From positions 66,586,483 to 66,650,482 of the forward strand of contig CM072802.1 in the NCBI GenBank assembly GCA_037013495.1: DNA of 64,000 bases. The letters run 5' to 3'. Origin of the DNA: Hippophae tibetana (lineage: Eukaryota; Streptophyta; Magnoliopsida; Rosales; Elaeagnaceae). This document shows positions 11,757-25,114 of the stretch, one piece after another (the first letter of the stretch is position 1; every line of letters starts with the position of its first letter). Both the position numbers and the translations under genes were made by a program. The notes beneath the pieces are model-generated. The model did no database searches, was not told the DNA's origin, and worked only from the letters and a program-made list of their open reading frames with translations.

Positions 11757-13385
11757 GTTGGATGCAATTCCTTTCATTATCTAAGATTTATTGATCACAA
11801 AATATTCGATTTATCATGGTAATAATACAAAGATGACAAGGAATGCTCGTTTTGAGATGCCACCGTTGCGGGCATTGATGGGCACCTCTAATACCGCGTG
11901 GGCAGAACCATATGAAACAATAGAATTTTATGGCTATTTTTTTCACATATGTTTAGAATAGTATGTCATCTCATACTGGAAAGTTTAATGATTTTATGGA
12001 AACGGGAAGTATTTTTAGTCATTTTTTAAAGTATCCGAAAAATCATGAAAAATAGAGAATTGGGTAAAAATTATTATTTCTTGTTGGATGCAATTCCTTT
12101 CATTATCTAAGATTTATTGATCACAAAATATTCGATTTGTCATGTTAAAAATACAAAGATGACAAGGAATGCTCGTTTTGAGGTGCCACCGTTGCGGGCA
12201 TTAATGGGCACCTCTAACATCCCATGGGCAAACCCATGTCAAACGTTGGAATTATTGGGCCATTTTTTTCACACATGTTTAGAATAGTATTCCATCTCGT
12301 ATTGGAAAGTTTCATGATTTTATAGACACGTGAAATATTTTTAGTCATTTTTTGAAGTATCCGAAAATTCATTAAAATTAGAAAATTTGGCAAAAATTAT
12401 TATTTCTTGTTGGATGCAATTCCTTTCATCATCTAAGATTTATTGATCACAAAATTTTAGATTTGGCATGGTATAAATACGAAGATGACAAGGAATGCTC
12501 GTTTTGAGGTGCCACCCTTGTAGGCATTGATAGGCATCTCTAACACCCCGTGGGCAAAACCATGTCAAACGATGGAATTATTGGGCCATTTTTTTCACAC
12601 ATGTTTAGAATAGTATTATATCTCGTATTGGAAAGTTTCATTATTTTATGGACACGTGAAATATTTTTAGTCATTTTTTGGAGTATCCGAAAATTCATTA
12701 AAATTAGAAAATTTGGCAAAAATTATTATTTCTTGTTGGATGCAATTCCTTTCATCATCTAAGATTTATTGATCACAAAATTTTAGATTTGGCATGGTTT
12801 AAATACGAAGATGACAAGGAATGCTCGTTTTGAGGTGCCACCGTTGCGGGGATTGATGGGCACCTCTAACACCCCGTGGGCAGATCCATATGAAATAATT
12901 GAATTTTATGGCTATTTTTTTCATATATGTTTAGAATAGTATGTCATCTCGTACTGGAAAGTTTAATGATTTTATGGAAACGGGAAGTATTTTTAGTCAT
13001 TTTTTGAAGTATCCGAAAAATCATGAAAAATAGAAAATTCGGCAAAAATTATTATTTCTTGTTGGATGCAATTCCTTTCACCATCTATTATTTATTGATA
13101 ACAACATATTCGATTTGTCATTGTATAAATACGAAGATGACAAGGAATGCTCGTTTTGAGGTGCCACCATTGCAGGCATTGATGGGAACCTTTAATACAC
13201 CGTGGGCAGAACCATATGAAACGATAGAATTTTATGGCTATTTTTTCACATATATTTGGAATGGTATGTCATCTCGTACTGGAAATTTTAATGATTTTAT
13301 GGAAACGGGAAGTATTTTTAGTCATTTTTTGAAGTATCCGAAAATTCATTAAAATAAGAAAATTTGGCAAAAATTATTATTTCTT
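11757..13385. repeat. 5-mer module M, copy 3 (tandem with copy 2)
   Basis: Second member of the 1,629-bp tandem pair. Small differences from copy 2 include TATAGACACG near 12,320 where copy 2 has TATGGACACG, and AGAGAATTGGG near 12,054. The pair is a recent duplication, because variants elsewhere in the module are shared. Confidence 0.8.
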
Positions 13386-15992
13386 GTTGGATGCAATTCC
13401 TTTCATTATCTAAGATTTATTGATCACAAAATATTCGATTTATCATGGTAATAATACAAAGATGACAAGGAATGCTCGTTTTGAGATGCCACCGTTGCGG
13501 GCATTGATGGGCACCTCTAACACCCCGTGGGCAAAACCATGTCAAACGATGAAATTATTGGGAAATTTTTTTCACACATTTTTAGAATAGTATTCCATCT
13601 CGTATTGGAAAGTTTCATGATTTTATGGACCCGTGAAATATTTTTAGTCATTTTTTGAAGTATCCGAAAATTCATTAAAATTAGAAAATTTGGCAAAATT
13701 TATTATTTATTGTTGGATGCAATTCCTTTCATCATCTAAGATTTATTGATCACAAAATTTTAGATTTGGCATGGTATAAATACGAAGATGACAAGGAATG
13801 CTCGTTTTGAGGTGCCACCGTTGCGGGGATTGATGGGCACCTCTAACACCCCGTGGGCAGATCCATATGAAATAATAGAATTTTATGGCTATTTTTTTCA
13901 CATATGTTTAGAATAGTATGTCATCTCGTACTGGAAAGTTTAATGATTTTATGGAAACGGGAAGTATTTTTAGTCATTTTTTGAAGTATCCAAAAAATAA
14001 TGAAAAATAGAAAATTGGGTAAAAAATATTATTTCTTGTTGGATGCAATTCCTTTCATTATCTAAGATTTATTGATCACAAAATATTCGATTTGTCATGT
14101 TAAAAATACTAAGATGACAAGGAATGCTCGTTTTGAGGTGCCACCGTTGCGGGGATTAATGGGCACCTCTAACACCCCGTGGGCAAACCTATGTCAAACG
14201 ATGGAATTATTGGGCCATTTTTTTCACAAATGTTTAGAATAGTATTCCATCTCGTATTGGAAAGTTTCATGATTTTATGGACACGTGAAATATTTTTAGT
14301 CATTTTTTGAAGTATCCGAAAATTCATTAAAATTAGAAAATTTGGCAAAATTTATTATTTATTGTTGGATGCAATTCCTTTCATCATCTAAGATTTATTG
14401 ATCACAAAATTTTAGATTTGGCATGGTATAAATATGAAGATGACAAGGAATGCTCGTTTTGAGGTGCCACCGTTGCAGGCATTGATGGGTACCTTTAACA
14501 CACCGTGGGCGGAACCGTATGAAACGATAGAATTTTATGGCTATTTTTTTCACATATGTTTAGAATAGTATGTCATCTCGTACTGGAAAGTTTAATGATT
14601 TTATGGAAACGGGAAATATTTTTAGTCATTTTTTGAAGTATCCGAAAATTCATTAAAATTAGAAAATTTCCCAAAAATTATTATTTCTTGTTGGATGCAA
14701 TTCCTTTCATCATCTAAGATTTATTGATCACAAAATTTTAGATTTGGCATGGTATAAATACGAATATGACAAGTAATGCTCGTTTTGAGGTGCAACCGTT
14801 GCGGGGATTGATGGGCACCTTAAACACACCGTGGGCAGAACCATATGAAACAATAGAATTTTATGGCTATTTTTTTCACATATGTTTAGAATAGTATGTC
14901 ATCTCATACTGGAAAGTTTAATGATTTTATGGAAACGGGAAGTATTTTTAGTCATTTTTTAAAGTATCCGAAAAATCATGAAAAATAGAAAATTGGGTAA
15001 AAATTATTATTTCTTGTTGGATGCAATTCCTTTCATTATCTAAGATTTATTGATCACAAAATATTCGATTTGTCATGTTAAAAATACAAAGATGACAAGG
15101 AATGCTCGTTTTGAGGTGCCACCGTTGCGGGCATTAATGGGCACCTCTAACATCCCATGGGCAAACCCATGTCAAACGATGGAATTATTGGGCCATTTTT
15201 TTCACACATGTTTAGAATAGTATTCCATCTCGTATTGGAAAGTTTCATGATTTTATGGACACGTGAAATATTTTTAGTCATTTTTTGAAGTATCCGAAAA
15301 TTCATTAAAATTAGAAAATTTGGCAAAAATTATTATTTCTTGTTGGATGCAATTCCTTTCATCATCTAAGATTTATTGATCACAAAATTTTAGATTTGGC
15401 ATGGTATAAATACGAAGATGACAAGGAATGCTCGTTTTGAGGTGCCACCCTTGTAGGCATTGATAGGCATCTCTAACACCCCGTGGGCAAAACCATGTCA
15501 AACGATGGAATTATTGGGCCATTTTTTGCACACATGTTTAGAATAGTATTATATCTCGTATTGGAAAGTTTCATGATTTTATGGACACGTGAAATATTTT
15601 TAGTCATTTTTTGGAGTATCCGAAAATTCATTAAAATTAGAAAATTTGGCAAAAATTATTATTTCTTGTTGGATGCAATTCCTTTCATCATCTAAGATTT
15701 ATTGATCACAAAATTTTAGATTTGGCATGGTATAAATACGAAGATGACAAGGAATGCTCGTTTTGAGGTGCCACCGTTGCGGGCATTGATGGCACCTTTA
15801 ACACACCGTGGGTAGAACCATATGAAACGATAGAATTTTAGGGCTAATTTTTTCACATATATTTAGAATGGTATGTCATCTCGTACTGGAAAGTTAAATG
15901 ATTTTATGGAAACGGGAAGTATTTTTAGTCATTTTTTGAAGTATCCGAAAATTCATTAAAATAAGAAAATTTGGCAAAAATTATTATTTCTT
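13386..15992. repeat. 8-mer block Y (ababbaab, 2,607 bp), copy 1
   Basis: Eight monomers whose close copy is at 22,509-25,114, shifted by 9,122-9,123 bp. Differences seen by eye are few. GGGAAATTTTTTT at about 13,561 replaces GGGCCATTTTTTT. The run of T before CACATATG near 14,540 is one base longer than near 23,665. The two copies flank the pair of 10-mers, so the 10-mer duplication sits between two copies of the same block. Confidence 0.8.
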
Positions 15993-18900
15993 GTTGGATG
16001 CAATTCCTTTCATTATCTAAGATTTATTGATCACAAAATATTCGATTTATCATGGTAATAATACAAAGATGACAAGGAATGCTCGTTTTGAGATGCCACC
16101 GTTGCGGGCATTGATGGGCACCTCTAACACCCCGTGGGCAAAACCATGTCAATCGATGAAATTATTGGACCATTTTTTTCACACATGTTTAGAATAGTAT
16201 TTCATCTCGTACTAGAAAGTTTCATTATTTTATGGACACGTGAAATATTTTTAGTCATTTTTTGAAGTATCCGAAAATTCATTAAAATTAGAAAATTTTG
16301 CAAAAATGATTATTTCTTGTTGGATGCAATTCCTTTCATCATCTAAGAATTATTGATCACAAAATTTTAGATTTGGCATGGTATAAATACGAAGATGACA
16401 AGTAATGCTCGTTTTGAGGTGCCACCGTTGCAGGCATTGATGGGTACCTTAAACACACCGTGGGCGGAACCTTATGAAACGATAGAATTTTATGGCTATT
16501 TTTTCACATATATATAGAATGGTATATCATCTCGTACTGGAAAGTTTAATGATTTTATGGAAACGGGAATTATTTTTAGTCATTTATTGAAGTATCCGAA
16601 AATTCATTAAAATAAGAAAATTTGGCAAAAATTATTATTTCTTGTTGGATGCAATTCCTTTCACCATCTATTATTTATTGATAACAAAATATTCGATTTG
16701 TCATGTTAAAAATACAAAGATGACAAGGAATGCTCGTTTTGAGGTGCCACCCTTGTAGGCATTGATGGGCATCTCTAACACCCCGTGTGAAAAACCATGT
16801 CAAACGATGGAATTATTGGGCCATTTTTTTCACACATGTTTAGAATAGTATTCCATCTCGTATTGGAAAGTTTCATGATTTTATGGACACGTGAAATATT
16901 TTTAGTCATTTTTTGAAGTATCCGAAAATTCATTAAAATTAGAAAATTTGGCAAAAATTATTATTTATTGTTGGATGCAATTCCTTTCATCATCTAAGAT
17001 TTATTGATCACAAAATTTTAGATTTGGCATGGTATAAATACGAAGATGACAAGGAATGCTCGTTTTGAGGTGCCACCGTTGCGGGCATTAATGGGCACCT
17101 CTAACACCCCGTGGGCAAACCCATGTCAAACGATGGAATTATTGGGCCATTTTTTTCACACATGTTTAGAATAGTATTCCATCTCGTATTGGAAAGTTTC
17201 ATGATTTTATGGACACGTGAAATATTTTTAGTCATTTTTTGAAGTATCCGAAAATTCCTTAAAATTAGAAAATTTGGCAAAAATTATTATTACTTGTTGG
17301 ATGCAATTCCTTTCATCATCTAAGATTTATTGATCACAAAATTTTAGATTTGGCATGGTATAAATACGATGATGACAAGGAATGCTCGTTTTGAGGTGCC
17401 ACCGTTGCGGGCATTAATGGGCACCTTTAACACACCGTGGGCAGAACCATATGAAACGATAGAATTTTATGGCTAATTTTTTCACATATATTTAGAATGG
17501 TATGTCATCTCGAACTGGAAAGTTTAATGATTTTATGGAAACGGGAAGTATTTTTAGTCATTTTTTGAAGTATCCCAAAAATCATGAAAAATAGAAAATT
17601 AGGAAAAAATTATTATTTCTTGTTGGATGCAATTCCTTTCATTATCTAAGATTTATTGATCACAAAATATTCGATTTATCATGGTAAAAATACAAAGATG
17701 ACAACGAATCCTCGTTTTGAGATGCCACCGTTGCGGGCATTGATGGGCACCTCTAATACCGCGTGGGCAGAACCATATGAAACAATAGAATTTTATGGCT
17801 ATTTTTTTCACATATGTTTAGAATAGTATGTCATCTCATACTGGAAAGTTTAATGATTTTATGGAAACGGGAAGTATTTTTAGTCATTTTTTAAAGTATC
17901 CGAAAAATCATGAAAAATAGAAAATTGGGTAAAAATTATTATTTCTTGTTGGATGCAATTCCTTTTATTATCTAAGATTTATTGATCACAAAATATACGA
18001 TTTGTCATGTTAAAAATACAAAGATGACAAGGAATGCTCGTTTTGAGGTGCCACCGTTGCGGGCATTAATGGGCACCTCTAACATCCCATGAGCAAACCC
18101 ATGTCAAACGATGGAATTATTGGGCCATTTTTTTCACACATGTTTAGAATAGTATTCCATCTCGTATTGGAAAGTTTCATGATTTTATGGACACGTGAAA
18201 TATTTTTAGTCATTTTTTGAAGTATCCGAAAATTCATTAAAATTAGAAAATTTGGCAAAAATTATTATTTCTTGTTGGATGCAATTCCTTTCATCATCTA
18301 AGATTTATTGATCACAAAATTTTAGATTTGGCATAGTATAAATACGAAGATGACAAGGAATGCTCGTTTTGAGGTGCCACCCTTGTAGGCATTGATAGGC
18401 ATCTCTAACACCCCGTGGGCAAAACCATGTCAAACGATGGAATTATTGGGCCATTTTTTTCACACATGTTTAGAATAGTATTATATCTCGTATTGGAAAG
18501 TTTCATTATTTTATGGACACGTGAAATATTTTTAGTCATTTTTTGGAGTATCCGAAAATTCATTAAAATTAGAAAATTTGGCAAAAATTATTATTTCTTG
18601 TTGGATGCAATTCCTTTCATCATCTAAGATTTATTGATCACAAAATTTTAGATTTGGCATGGTTTAAATACGAAGATGACAAGGAATGCTCGTTTTGAGG
18701 TGCCACCGTTGCGGGGATTGATGGGCACCTCTAACACCCCGTGGGCAGATCCATATGAAATAATTGAATTTTATGGCTATTTTTTTCATATATGTTTAGA
18801 ATAGTATGTCATCTCGTACTGGAAAGTTTAATGATTTTATGGAAACGGGAAGTATTTTTAGTCATTTTTTGAAGTATCCGAAAAATCATGAAAAATAGAA

Positions 18901-19250
18901 AATTCGGCAAAAATTATTATTTCTTGTTGGATGCAATTCCTTTCACCATCTATTATTTATTGATAACAACATATTCGATTTGTCATTGTATAAATACGAA
19001 GATGACAAGGAATGCTCGTTTTGAGGTGCCACCATTGCAGGCATTGATGGGAACCTTTAATACACCGTGGGCAGAACCATATGAAACGATAGAATTTTAT
19101 GGCTATTTTTTCACATATATTTGGAATGGTATGTCATCTCGTACTGGAAAGTTTAATGATTTTATGGAAACGGGAAGTATTTTTAGTCATTTTTTGAAGT
19201 ATCCGAAAATTCATTAAAATAAGAAAATTTGGCAAAAATTATTATTTCTT
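15993..19250. repeat. 10-mer P+M unit, 3,258 bp, tandem copy 1
   Basis: Ten monomers (abaab + baabb) repeated immediately at 19,251. Private variants present in both copies include CAATCGATGAAATT (16,151 and 19,408), TTTATTGAAGTATCC (16,580 and 19,838), AAAATTCCTTAAAATT (17,250 and 20,508), GAATCCTCG (17,707 and 20,965) and CCTTTTATTATC (17,960 and 21,218). I saw only a handful of differences over the unit, such as GAGCAAACCC near 18,089 in this copy. Confidence 0.85.
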
Positions 19251-22200
19251 GTTGGATGCAATTCCTTTCATTATCTAAGATTTATTGATCACAAAATATT
19301 CGATTTATCATGGTAATAATACAAAGATGACAAGGAATGCTCGTTTTGAGATGCCACCGTTGCGGGCATTGATGGGCACCTCTAACACCCCGTGGGCAAA
19401 ACCATGTCAATCGATGAAATTATTGGACCATTTTTTTCACACATGTTTAGAATAGTATTTCATCCCGTACTAGAAAGTTTCATTATTTTATGGATACGTG
19501 AAATATTTTTAGTCATTTTTTGAAGTATCCGAAAATTCATTAAAATTAGAAAATTTTGCAAAAATGATTATTTCTTGTTGGATGCAATTCCTTTCATCAT
19601 CTAAGAATTATTGATCACAAAATTTTAGATTTGGCATGGTATAAATACGAAGATGACAAGTAATGCTCGTTTTGAGGTGCCACCGTTGCAGGCATTGATG
19701 GGTACCTTAAACACACCGTGGGCGGAACCTTATGAAACGATAGAATTTTATGGCTATTTTTTCACATATATATAGAATGGTATATCATCTCGTACTGGAA
19801 AGTTTAATGATTTTATGGAAACGGGAATTATTTTTAGTCATTTATTGAAGTATCCGAAAATTCATTAAAATAAGAAAATTTGGCAAAAATTATTATTTCT
19901 TGTTGGATGCAATTCCTTTCACCATCTATTATTTATTGATAACAAAATATTCGATTTGTCATGTTAAAAATACAAAGATGACAAGGAATGCTCGTTTTGA
20001 GGTGCCACCCTTGTAGGCATTGATGGGCATCTCTAACACCCCGTGTGAAAAACCATGTCAAACGATGGAATTATTGGGCCATTTTTTTCACACATGTTTA
20101 GAATAGTATTCCATCTCGTATTGGAAAGTTTCATGATTTTATGGACACGTGAAATATTTTTAGTCATTTTTTGAAGTATCCGAAAATTCATTAAAATTAG
20201 AAAATTTGGCAAAAATTATTATTTATTGTTGGATGCAATTCCTTTCATCATCTAAGATTTATTGATCACAAAATTTTAGATTTGGCATGGTATAAATACG
20301 AAGATGACAAGGAATGCTCGTTTTGAGGTGCCACCGTTGCGGGCATTAATGGGCACCTCTAACACCCCGTGGGCAAACCCATGTCAAACGATGGAATTAT
20401 TGGGCCATTTTTTTCACACATGTTTAGAATAGTATTCCATCTCGTATTGGAAAGTTTCATGATTTTATGGACACGTGAAATATTTTTAGTCATTTTTTGA
20501 AGTATCCGAAAATTCCTTAAAATTAGAAAATTTGGCAAAAATTATTATTACTTGTTGGATGCAATTCCTTTCATCATCTAAGATTTATTGATCACAAAAT
20601 TTTAGATTTGGCATGGTATAAATACGATGATGACAAGGAATGCTCGTTTTGAGGTGCCACCGTTGCGGGCATTAATGGGCACCTTTAACACACCGTGGGC
20701 AGAACCATATGAAACGATAGAATTTTATGGCTAATTTTTTCACATATATTTAGAATGGTATGTCATCTCGAACTGGAAAGTTTAATGATTTTATGGAAAC
20801 GGGAAGTATTTTTAGTCATTTTTTGAAGTATCCCAAAAATCATGAAAAATAGAAAATTAGGCAAAAATTATTATTTCTTGTTGGATGCAATTCCTTTCAT
20901 TATCTAAGATTTATTGATCACAAAATATTCGATTTATCATGGTAAAAATACAAAGATGACAACGAATCCTCGTTTTGAGATGCCACCGTTGCGGGCATTG
21001 ATGGGCACCTCTAATACCGCGTGGGCAGAACCATATGAAACAATAGAATTTTATGGCTATTTTTTTCACATATGTTTAGAATAGTATGTCATCTCATACT
21101 GGAAAGTTTAATGATTTTATGGAAACGGGAAGTATTTTTAGTCATTTTTTAAAGTATCCGAAAAATCATGAAAAATAGAAAATTGGGTAAAAATTATTAT
21201 TTCTTGTTGGATGCAATTCCTTTTATTATCTAAGATTTATTGATCACAAAATATACGATTTGTCATGTTAAAAATACAAAGATGACAAGGAATGCTCGTT
21301 TTGAGGTGCCACCGTTGCGGGCATTAATGGGCACCTCTAACATCCCATGGGCAAACCCATGTCAAACGATGGAATTATTGGGCCATTTTTTTCACACATG
21401 TTTAGAATAGTATTCCATCTCGTATTGGAAAGTTTCATGATTTTATGGACACGTGAAATATTTTTAGTCATTTTTTGAAGTATCCGAAAATTCATTAAAA
21501 TTAGAAAATTTGGCAAAAATTATTATTTCTTGTTGGATGCAATTCCTTTCATCATCTAAGATTTATTGATCACAAAATTTTAGATTTGGCATGGTATAAA
21601 TACGAAGATGACAAGGAATGCTCGTTTTGATGTGCCACCCTTGTAGGCATTGATAGGCATCTCTAACACCCCGTGGGCAAAACCATGTCAAACGATGGAA
21701 TTATTGGGCCATTTTTTTCACACATGTTTAGAATAGTATTATATCTCGTATTGGAAAGTTTCATGATTTTATGGACACGTGAAATATTTTTAGTCATTTT
21801 TTGGAGTATCCGAAAATTCATTAAAATTAGAAAATTTGGCAAAAATTATTATTTCTTGTTGGATGCAATTCCTTTCATCATCTAAGATTTATTGATCACA
21901 AAATTTTAGATTTGGCATGGTTTAAATACGAAGATGACAAGGAATGCTCGTTTTGAGGTGCCACCGTTGCGGGGATTGATGGGCACCTCTAACACCCCGT
22001 GGGCAGATCCATATGAAATAATTGAATTTTATGGCTATTTTTTTCATATATGTTTAGAATAGTATGTCATCTCGTACTGGAAAGTTTAATGATTTTATGG
22101 AAACGGGAAGTATTTTTAGTCATTTTTTGAAGTATCCGAAAAATCATGAAAAATAGAAAATTCGGCAAAAATTATTATTTCTTGTTGGATGCAATTCCTT

Positions 22201-22508
22201 TCACCATCTATTATTTATTGATAACAACATATTCGATTTGTCATTGTATAAATACGAAGATGACAAGGAATGTTCGTTTTGAGGTGCCACCATTGCAGGC
22301 ATTGATGGGAACCTTTAATACACCGTGGGCAGAACCATATGAAACGATAGAATTTTATGGCTATTTTTTCACATATATTTGGAATGGTATGTCATCTCGT
22401 ACTGGAAAGTTTAATGATTTTATGGAAACGGGAAGTATTTTTAGTCATTTTTTGAAGTATCCGAAAATTCATTAAAATAAGAAAATTTGGCAAAAATTAT
22501 TATTTCTT
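19251..22508. repeat. 10-mer P+M unit, 3,258 bp, tandem copy 2
   Basis: Second tandem copy of the unit at 15,993. Copy-specific changes include CATCCCGTACTAG near 19,463 and TGGATACGTG near 19,491. Downstream of 22,509 the sequence stops following the unit: CAAACGATGAAATTATTGGGCC near 22,664 replaces CAATCGATGAAATTATTGGACC. This dates the end of the duplicated stretch to about that point. Confidence 0.85.
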
Positions 22509-25114
22509 GTTGGATGCAATTCCTTTCATTATCTAAGATTTATTGATCACAAAATATTCGATTTATCATGGTAATAATACAAAGATGACAAGGAATGCTC
22601 GTTTTGAGATGCCACCGTTGCGGGCATTGATGGGCACCTCTAACACCCCGTGGGCAAAACCATGTCAAACGATGAAATTATTGGGCCATTTTTTTCACAC
22701 ATTTTTAGAATAGTATTCCATCTCGTATTGGAAAGTTTCATGATTTTATGGACCCGTGAAATATTTTTAGTCATTTTTTGAAGTATCCGAAAATTCATTA
22801 AAATTAGAAAATTTGGCAAAATTTATTATTTATTGTTGGATGCAATTCCTTTCATCATCTAAGATTTATTGATCACAAAATTTTAGATTTGGCATGGTAT
22901 AAATACGAAGATGACAAGGAATGCTCGTTTTGAGGTGCCACCGTTGCGGGGATTGATGGGCACCTCTAACACCCCGTGGGCAGATCCATATGAAATAATA
23001 GAATTTTATGGCTATTTTTTTCACATATGTTTAGAATAGTATGTCATCTCGTACTGGAAAGTTTAATGATTTTATGGAAACGGGAAGTATTTTTAGTCAT
23101 TTTTTGAAGTATCCAAAAAATAATGAAAAATAGAAAATTGGGTAAAAAATATTATTTCTTGTTGGATGCAATTCCTTTCATTATCTAAGATTTATTGATC
23201 ACAAAATATTCGATTTGTCATGTTAAAAATACTAAGATGACAAGGAATGCTCGTTTTGAGGTGCCACCGTTGCGGGGATTAATGGGCACCTCTAACACCC
23301 CGTGGGCAAACCTATGTCAAACGATGGAATTATTGGGCCATTTTTTTCACAAATGTTTAGAATAGTATTCCATCTCGTATTGGAAAGTTTCATGATTTTA
23401 TGGACACGTGAAATATTTTTAGTCATTTTTTGAAGTATCCGAAAATTCATTAAAATTAGAAAATTTGGCAAAATTTATTATTTATTGTTGGATGCAATTC
23501 CTTTCATCATCTAAGATTTATTGATCACAAAATTTTAGATTTGGCATGGTATAAATACGAAGATGACAAGGAATGCTCGTTTTGAGGTGCCACCGTTGCA
23601 GGCATTGATGGGTACCTTTAACACACCGTGGGCGGAACCGTATGAAACGATAGAATTTTATGGCTATTTTTTCACATATGTTTAGAATAGTATGTCATCT
23701 CGTACTGGAAAGTTTAATGATTTTATGGAAACGGGAAATATTTTTAGTCATTTTTTGAAGTATCCGAAAATTCATTAAAATTAGAAAATTTCCCAAAAAT
23801 TATTATTTCTTGTTGGATGCAATTCCTTTCATCATCTAAGATTTATTGATCACAAAATTTTAGATTTGGCATGGTATAAATACGAATATGACAAGTAATG
23901 CTCGTTTTGAGGTGCAACCGTTGCGGGGATTGATGGGCACCTTAAACACACCGTGGGCAGAACCATATGAAACAATAGAATTTTATGGCTATTTTTTTCA
24001 CATATGTTTAGAATAGTATGTCATCTCATACTGGAAAGTTTAATGATTTTATGGAAACGGGAAGTATTTTTAGTCATTTTTTAAAGTATCCGAAAAATCA
24101 TGAAAAATAGAAAATTGGGTAAAAATTATTATTTCTTGTTGGATGCAATTCCTTTCATTATCTAAGATTTATTGATCACAAAATATTCGATTTGTCATGT
24201 TAAAAATACAAAGATGACAAGGAATGCTCGTTTTGAGGTGCCACCGTTGCGGGCATTAATGGGCACCTCTAACATCCCATGGGCAAACCCATGTCAAACG
24301 ATGGAATTATTGGGCCATTTTTTTCACACATATTTAGAATAGTATTCCATCTCGTATTGGAAAGTTTCATGATTTTATGGACACGTGAAATATTTTTAGT
24401 CATTTTTTGAAGTATCCGAAAATTCATTAAAATTAGAAAATTTGGCAAAAATTATTATTTCTTGTTGGATGCAATTCCTTTCATCATCTAAGATTTATTG
24501 ATCACAAAATTTTAGATTTGGCATGGTATAAATACGAAGATGACAAGGAATGCTCGTTTTGAGGTGCCACCCTTGTAGGTATTGATAGGCATCTCTAACA
24601 CCCCGTGGGCAAAACCATGTCAAACGATGGAATTATTGGGCCATTTTTTGCACACATGTTTAGAATAGTATTATATCTCGTATTGGAAAGTTTCATGATT
24701 TTATGGACACGTGAAATATTTTTAGTCATTTTTTGGAGTATCCGAAAATTCATTAAAATTAGAAAATTTGGCAAAAATTATTATTTCTTGTTGGATGCAA
24801 TTCCTTTCATCATCTAAGATTTATTGATCACAAAATTTTAGATTTGGCATGGTATAAATACGAAGATGACAAGGAATGCTCGTTTTGAGGTGCCACCGTT
24901 GCGGGCATTGATGGCACCTTTAACACACCGTGGGTAGAACCATATGAAACGATAGAATTTTAGGGCTAATTTTTTCACATATATTTAGAATGGTATGTCA
25001 TCTCGTACTGGAAAGTTTAATGATTTTATGGAAACGGGAAGTATTTTTAGTCATTTTTTGAAGTATCCGAAAATTCATTAAAATAAGAAAATTTGGCAAA
25101 AATTATTATTTCTT
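22509..25114. repeat. 8-mer block Y (ababbaab, 2,606 bp), copy 2
   Basis: Copy of 13,386-15,992. It carries the same internal series, including the TTTCCC b variant near 23,790, GGCACCTTTAACACACCGTGG with a one-base loss near 24,912 (also near 15,792), and TTTTAGGGCTAA near 24,957. Copy-specific differences include CACATATTTAGAATAG near 24,327. Confidence 0.78.
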
